Shown here piece by piece: positions 57,983-64,000 of a stretch of DNA of 64,000 bases. The notes below the pieces were generated by a model that worked only from the letters and a program-made list of their open reading frames with translations, was not told the DNA's origin and did no database searches. The stretch is from positions 1 through 64,000 of the forward strand of contig JANPYM010000017.1 of NCBI GenBank assembly GCA_025890175.1, read 5' to 3'. How positions within the stretch are numbered: position 1 is the stretch's first letter; the number at the start of each line of letters is the position of its first letter. The position numbers were made by a program, and so were the translations under genes. This DNA is from Ciborinia camelliae (lineage: Eukaryota > Ascomycota > Leotiomycetes > Helotiales > Sclerotiniaceae).

Positions 57983-59355
57983 TCAAGACAAACTAGCTAC
58001 ATCCTTGTATCGTACATATTTAGAGACCATTTTGATTAAGTGCCTTGAAAAAGTCGGTTTAGAAAGGCAGTCATCCATCCCTGTTTTTAAACACTCCTCC
58101 TCTTCTTCTTGTATAGCGAGAGTAAGAGCAATTATTGGGATTCGTCGAAGGCCTTGACTCTGCTCATATTCTCTGATCTTCACTGTGGCTTCAAAGCCGC
58201 CCTACAACCCCGTTACTATATAAAGCTAGAATTAACTGCAGGAAAACTTACCATGACTGGCATTTTTATATCCATTAGCAAAATGTCGTATTTGTTTGCC
58301 CTAACAGCTTCAAAAGCCTCGAGCCCGTTTTCAACCACTGTAACGACATGGGTATATTTTTCTAGAACCTTTCTAAAAACCTTCTGATTAACGGCATTGT
58401 CTTCAGCTAGAAGGATAGCCAATGAGGAGAGATTGTCAGTTGGAACTGGTGGTAATTGTTTCTCTAAAGGCTGAAGTATGTTATATCCAAGATCAATCGC
58501 CAGGCAAGGTGTTGTCATATATGAGGCGATTTGGAGATCTAGTGCCGGTGAGAGGCTGAAGGGATCTGGTAATCCCAGCAATAAGATCGGAACCGTCTTG
58601 AACACATCTATCGAACGAACTTCTCTCGCAGACGCTATTGAGTCGACGAGTATAATATCATACATCCCCTCTCGTGGCTGCCCAATGTGTGAGACTGAGT
58701 CAGCAGTGGCTGGAACAAAACCAAGTTCCTCCAACATCAACGCGATTTGCCTTTCGTGCCCGGTCCGCCCTTGATCAATGAAGAGTACGCTGTGGCCATT
58801 GTACGGTTTGAGCTGCTTCGAGATGGAGCTTTCATCGGAGACAGCGCGCCGCAATACGCTCGTAAAGAAGAACGAGGTCCCCTTGCCATACCGACTCTCC
58901 ACCCGGATGTCTCCTCCCATTTGCTTTGCAAGGTCTTTGTAGAAAGATAGGCCGAGGCCTGAACCGCCATGTTTCCGATATGGTGAACCATTCTCTTGCC
59001 GGGAAGTATCAAAAATTAAGTCAAGGTCGCCCTTCTGAATCCCAATACCGTTATCTGAGACAATAACCTCTAGAGCTTGTTTTTCTACAGTGGCGGGATC
59101 ATGCTTTGCGATTTGAACCGTAATTTTGACTTCCCCCTGCTCTGCAAACTTGATGGCATTTCCAACCAACTTGATAATAACCTGGCATAAACGAATGGGG
59201 TCTCCAATAATACGGTTTGGTATCGAGCTGTTCACAAGATATCGAAGTTCAACGGATTTTTCGTCCGCCCTCTTGGTTAAACGCATGAGTGCTTCCAATA
59301 CTGTTGCTGGTAGTTGGTAAGGGATCTCCTTCAAGGTCACATTAACTGAGTCCAT
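57983..59355 (-). CDS. Truncated hybrid histidine kinase (ATPase + receiver)
   Basis: Exons 59355-58252 and 58201-57983 join in phase 0 over a 50-base intron and give 440 residues. It begins with the segment that in full kinases follows the His-phosphoacceptor helix (VTLKEIPYQLPATVLEAL). The HATPase domain is complete: N box LVGNAIKF, G1 SDNGIGIQ, G2 GGSGLGLSF. Next comes a degenerate linker or pseudo-receiver (about 180-285), then a C-terminal receiver with ILLAEDNAVNQ, phospho-acceptor Asp in LLMDIKMPVM, ALT and the LSKPT lysine. It resembles the C-terminal half of fungal group III (Nik1/Os-1-like) or related kinases, but lacks HAMP/PAS sensors and the H-box. It therefore cannot phosphorylate itself in the usual way. 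It may be a 5' truncated gene copy next to transposons, or a stand-alone partner protein. Confidence 0.82.
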
Positions 59356-60030
59356 TGTATAACGGAAACCTCAAGTTTGGTTTGGTGCTAAAAGATTTGT
59401 TTCAAATGTTGTTGTAAATTGAAAAAACAATATAATAGGGGTTAAAAATGAAATACGGAAATACACAAAAAACTTCGCCTTAGTTAGGGCAATTCTTAAC
59501 TAAGTCACGGTCCGGACCTATGATGACCTATTTGCTACAAACCATTTCGAACATTTTCGCATAAACGTTTGTTGCTGTGCGCTTTGCTAAGATTTTCTGA
59601 ATTTGTAATATTACGATTCTATTCTCCCTAATATAACCGACCGCAATTAAAATGCCAGTACAGGAGAGGAAGAGCAATACCATGCAAGTATTAATGAAAT
59701 AAATCATACAGTAATAAGATGGCCTGGTAGTGCACGATGAAACCGAGCTCACGCGCAAGGCAGTGCTAAGAAACGATTGGAGAGAGGGGATTCATAAATA
59801 TTAAATATTAAATATTAAATATTAAATATCTAGGGAATTATAATCGCTACGTACCATACCGTAGTTAATATGTTCGAGGGATTGGTGGTGTTTTTTATGT
59901 TCTTGGAGGTTTGCTGGGTGTGCTGGGTTGGTGGGTGTGTTTGATTTATTAAGTTTTATAAGATTGGGTTTGTGGGAGATGGATAAAATGAATAATCGAG
60001 ATTGTGGCGTGAGTTTCTACTTTTGAATAT
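59356..60030. other. Upstream of kinase fragment; no lost domain found
   Basis: I looked here for the missing H-box and sensor domains and see none. The minus-strand frame at 59528-59758 has a hydrophobic segment (YFINTCMVLLFLSCTGILIAV) but no kinase features. A TTAAATA tandem repeat lies at 59797-59830. Confidence 0.5.
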
Positions 60031-60041
60031 GGGTATTTTTG

Positions 60042-60180
60042 TGCTGGATTGGATTGGATTGAATTGAATTGGATTGGATTGAATTGAATTGAATTGGATT
60101 GGATTGAATTGAATTGGATTGGATTGGATTGGATTGGATATTGGATTGGATATTGGATTGGATATTGGATAGAATATTGG
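60042..60180. repeat. ATTGGATTGA pentanucleotide-type repeat
   Basis: Tandem GGATT/GAATT units with register shifts, ending in three TGGATATTGGAT blocks. Open frames through it (Ser-Asn-Pro-Ile repeats) are artefacts. Confidence 0.9.
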
Positions 60181-60404
60181 AATTTGGGTCTGGGAATGTG
60201 GGAAGGTGTTTATGTATTTATTTTCTCGGAAAGGGTGTAGATTGCGCTTTTCAATTTTCAATCATGGATTTAATTTTATTATGGAATCAAGTTTATTGTT
60301 TGGTAGGTTGATGTTTGATGCCTTTTCGTATCTAGTGCTGGAGCTTGGAGTATTGATTTGGAGGTTTGGGAGGAGGGGGAGGAAGAGGGGGATTGGGGGA
60401 GAAG

Positions 60405-60573
60405 CAGGGCTGGGCACTCATACCCTACCCAAAGTATTTGCCATCTACAAATAATCACCCTACCCTGTAAAAAATTACAAAATGATTACTCTATAAAACC
60501 CACAAATACAAATATACCTGCAAGTTTTATATCATACTACATCCCAAATTACCCTACCTTTTGCCCAGCCCTA
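60405..60573. mobile_element. Short diverged copy of the hAT-type MITE
   Basis: Starts CAGGGCTGGGCA and ends TGCCCAGCCCTA, with interior stretches matching the element at 6686-7204 (for example AAAATGATTAC(T/C)CTATAAA and AAATATACC, then TATATCATA). Flanks GGGAGAAG and GGAATAAG match at 6 of 8 positions, a worn target duplication. Relative to the first element, several G positions are A, consistent with repeat-induced mutation plus an internal deletion. Confidence 0.75.
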
Positions 60574-60938
60574 GGAATAAGCGAAGAGACGGAAAGTCAA
60601 GAAAAATAATTGAAATAATGTTTGTAAGGTTTGTAATGGATTGGGTGGGATGAATGAGTAGGAAAGTGTAAATTTCAGTTAGAGAGATAATCTAACATAT
60701 TATATTATAAAACACTCTTAAACTGCGGATGCTCTGTGCACGACTGGAACACTATTTTGAAATATCACGTGTAACTCTTCAAAAATCCTTTGAAATTAAT
60801 ACACTTCTTTCAACAATTGATAAAATGAAATTAAAATATAAAATATTGATCGCGATCTTCAAATCTATCCAATGGTCCAATTAAATTAATCATAGGATAT
60901 GTGGTTCAGACGCTATAAGTGATTTTAGGGTTTACGAA
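60574..60938. other. Intergenic, no supported gene
   Basis: AT-rich, no coding signal between the MITE copy and the CTACGAAC array. Confidence 0.5.
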
Positions 60939-61046
60939 CCTACGAACTGAAACCTACGAACCTACGAACCTACGAACCTACGAACCTACGAACCTACGAA
61001 CCTACGAACCTACGAACCTACGAACCTACGAACCTACGAACCCTAC
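60939..61046. repeat. CTACGAAC 8-base minisatellite
   Basis: About eleven tandem copies of CTACGAAC. The same 8-base unit, alternating with CTACGAAT, returns at 62838-62935. Confidence 0.92.
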
Positions 61047-61049
61047 GAA

Positions 61050-61694
61050 TTCCTACAAATAAAACAAATAAAACAAATAAAACAAATAAAACAAATAAAA
61101 CAAATAAAACAAATAAAACAAATAAAACAAATAAAACAAATAAAACAAATAAAACAAATAAAACAAATAAAACAAATAAAACAAATAAAACAAATAAAAC
61201 AAATAAAACAAATAAAACAAATAAAACAAATAAAACAAATAAAACAAATAAAACAAATAAAACAAATAAAACAAATAAAACAAATAAAACAAATAAAACA
61301 AATAAAACAAATAAAACAAATAAAACAAATAAAACAAATAAAACAAATAAAACAAATAAAACAAATAAAACAAATAAAACAAATAAAACAAATAAAACAA
61401 ATAAAATAAATAAAATAAATAAAATAAATAAAATAAATAAAATAAATAAAATAAATAAAATAAATAAAATAAATAAAATAAATAAAATAAATAAAATAAA
61501 TAAAATAAATAAAATAAATAAAATAAATAAAATAAATAAAATAAATAAAATAAATAAAATAAATAAAATAAATAAAATAAATAAAATAAATAAAATAAAT
61601 AAAATAAATAAAATAAATAAAATAAATAAAATAAATAAAATAAATAAAATAAATAAAATAAATAAAATAAATAAAATAAATAAAATAAATAAAT
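61050..61694. repeat. 9-base satellite in two homogeneous blocks
   Basis: About 38 copies of CAAATAAAA (61054-61398) switch abruptly to about 33 copies of TAAATAAAA (61399-61694). The units differ only by one C/T position and each block is internally uniform. The long minus-strand frame (Phe-Tyr-Leu repeats) is an artefact of the 9-base period. Confidence 0.95.
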
Positions 61695-62640
61695 GAATGA
61701 AGAATTAAAAAGAAAAAAGAAATTAAAAAATGAATTATAAAAATTTAAAAAAAGAATTAAAAAAAATAAATTAAAAAATGAACTAAAAAAACAAAGAATT
61801 TCAAAAAATATAAAATTAAAAAAAGAATTAAAAAGGATATATATTTATAATAAAAAAGATTATATAAATTTTAAAAATGATAAAAGAATAAATATAATTA
61901 AAAAACGAAATTAAAGTATTAATAAAATAATTAAGAAAAGAAAAATAAATAAAGAAATTAATAAAAAAGATTAATAAAAACAATTAATAAAAAATGAATA
62001 AAAGAATAAATAAAAAAATTAATAAAAAATTGATAAAAGAATTAATGAAGAAATTAATAAAAAAGTTAATAAAATAAATTAATAAAAGAAATAATTAAAA
62101 GAATTAAAAAACAAAATTAAAAAATAATTAAATAAATTAAAAAGAAAAAAGATTAAATATAGATATAAATTTATAAATTTCGAAAATATTAATTAATAAT
62201 TCAAAGAAATTAAAAAAATTAAAAAATTAAAAAAAAAGTTAAAAAGTTAAAAAGAATAAAAAGATAAAAATAAAAAAGAATTAAAAAATAAAAATTGAAA
62301 AGAAATAAAAACTAAAATTGAAAAATAAATAAATAAATTAATAAAAGAATTTAAAATGAATATAAATATATAAATGTTGAAGATATTAATTAATAATTAA
62401 AAGAATTTAAAAAATTAAAATAGATTAAAAAATTAAAAGAAATTAAATAATTAAAAGAAAATTAAAAGAATTAAAAATAAAAAGTAAAAATATAAAGAAA
62501 TAAAAAAATTTTAATTTTAATTTTTATGGATTCGAAGAATCAAGTTCAATTTCAAAGTACCATGTTTTTTATGATTACGTAATACATATACTATGAGGAA
62601 GGCCATTTTCTGAAGATGTACCATTCTTAAAGGTCGCTTC
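61695..62640. other. A-rich low-complexity DNA
   Basis: Almost 1 kb of A-rich plus strand (AATTAAAAAA-type words) without exact periodicity. No gene. Confidence 0.7.
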
Positions 62641-62707
62641 TGAATGGTTATAATTATGCTCCGTATCTTTTAACTGGCTCGCGCTAAAGATCCCGGTCGC
62701 ATGCATG

Positions 62708-62937
62708 CTTACCTAATCTATCTAGCCTATCTAGCTTACCTAACCTACCTAGCTTACCTAACCTACCTAGCCTACCTAGCCTACCTAGCCTACCTAGCCT
62801 ACCTAGCCTACCCTAGCCGTACCTAGCCGAATCTAGCCGAACCTACGAACCTACGAATCTACGAACCTACGAATCTACGAATCTACGAACCTACGAATCT
62901 ACGAACCTACGAATCTACGAACCTACGAATCTATTTA
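62708..62937. repeat. CTACCTAGC and CTACGAAT arrays
   Basis: 9-base CTACCTAGC units (62708-62825) pass into 8-base CTACGAAC/CTACGAAT units (62838-62935). Confidence 0.9.
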
Positions 62938-62998
62938 GTCTACACATCGAATCTACAAATCGAGCGTAGCGAGAAATGGGGGTTTGGGGGCTTGCCCC

Positions 62999-63373
<375 letters not shown>

Positions 63374-63380
63374 AAATCAT

Positions 63381-63544
63381 TTTAATACTAATAATACTAA
63401 TAATACTAATAATACTAATAATACTAATAATACTAATAATACTAATAATACTAATAATACTAATAATACTAATAATACTAATAATACTAATAATACTAAT
63501 AATACTAATAATACTAATAATACTAATAATACTAATAATAATAC
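63381..63544. repeat. TAATACTAA 9-base satellite
   Basis: About eighteen near-perfect copies, ending at the foldback element. Confidence 0.95.
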
Positions 63545-63545
63545 T

Positions 63546-63676
63546 AGCTATCGCGGAAAATAGATTTTCAGATTGTTAATTCGAAAAACCTTTTATAATA
63601 TAATAATTATATAGAAAAAGAAAATAAAAGGTTCTTCGAATACACAGTCTGAAAATCTATTTTCCGCGACGGCTAG
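63546..63676. mobile_element. Short foldback element with about 53-bp arms
   Basis: CTAGCTATCGCGGAAAATAG at the left pairs with CTATTTTCCGCGACGGCTAG at the right; the arms extend about 53 bases to AACCTTTTAT with few mismatches, around a loop of about 25 AT-rich bases. TA on both tips would fit a TA-targeting MITE. Confidence 0.72.
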
Positions 63677-63879
63677 TAAATAATAAATAGAAAAATAAAA
63701 AAATAAAACAAATTAAAAGAGAATTGAAAAGATTAAAAAAAATAAAAAAAAAGAATTAAAAAAATAGCAAAAAAAGAATTAAAAAAATTAAAGAAAATAG
63801 ATAAATTATATAAATTTTAGAAATAATAATTAATAATTAATAAAATTTTAAATATAATAAAATTAAAAATTATATTTTA

Positions 63880-63975
63880 TTTTTTAAAAAATTAATTATT
63901 AATAATTATTTTATTAATTATTTTATTAATTATTTTATTAATTATTTTATTAATTATTTTATTAATTATTTTATT
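63880..63975. repeat. TTATTTTATTAA tandem repeat
   Basis: About six copies of a 13-base TTAATTATTTTAT-type unit near the window end, similar in kind to the array at the other end (1-440). Confidence 0.85.
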
Positions 63976-64000
63976 TCAAAAAAAAAGCGAATTTCGCGAA

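Overview
This is a stretch of nuclear DNA from a filamentous ascomycete (Pezizomycotina; an AT-rich Leotiomycetes-like genome is my guess, not proven). The genes are split by short introns, mostly 46-93 bases, with fungal donor sites (GTAAGT, GTATGT) and CTAAC/CTTAC-type branch sites. The families present (UstYa-type oxidases, highly reducing PKS, DHA2 transporters, FSH1 hydrolase, fungal hybrid histidine kinase) point the same way. Both ends are long AT-rich minisatellites and decayed transposons. I traced exons by hand so that reading phase is kept across each junction.

Layout. 1-1010: AT-rich and CCTCTACCC minisatellites. 2237-3186: electron-transfer flavoprotein beta subunit, a housekeeping gene. 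3187-9600: gene-poor, transposon-marked DNA with a hAT-type MITE (perfect 8-bp target duplication) inside an older repeat, a small cysteine-rich secreted protein, and a broken sedolisin peptidase. 9945-15480: a compact RiPP locus of the ustiloxin/phomopsin (dikaritin) kind, with two UstYa-family (DUF3328) proteins and a secreted precursor made of tandem DEDLIEQY-Lys-Arg units. 16973-21698: two MFS transporters. 22-25 kb: small unknown genes and a degenerate Ras-like GTPase. 25382-33101: BBE-like FAD oxidase, PLP aminotransferase and a third MFS transporter. 34885-38037: Rhod/PTH11-like membrane protein and FSH1-type hydrolase. 39201-47509: a 14-exon highly reducing polyketide synthase. 48.5-51.2 kb: a hairpin-rich segment. 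52.6-56.0 kb: a 73-residue acidic protein and an Ntn-type asparaginase. 56.4-57.8 kb: nested transposon relics. 57983-59355: a hybrid histidine kinase lacking its N-terminal half. 60-64 kb: satellites and foldback elements.

How the genes may work together. The precursor, the two UstYa proteins and the adjacent MFS gene form a plausible minimal peptide cyclisation and export unit: signal peptide, Kex2 cutting at Lys-Arg, oxidative cyclisation through the Tyr of each core, then export. The precursor carries a one-base frameshift in repeat 5 of 7, and the neighbouring MFS gene has a lost splice acceptor, so the pathway may be eroding or variable between strains. The PKS has no release domain. 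The divergently placed FSH1 hydrolase could release or trim the chain, and the oxidase, aminotransferase and MFS 3 could tailor and export it. No pathway-specific Zn2Cys6 regulator or P450 is visible in the window.
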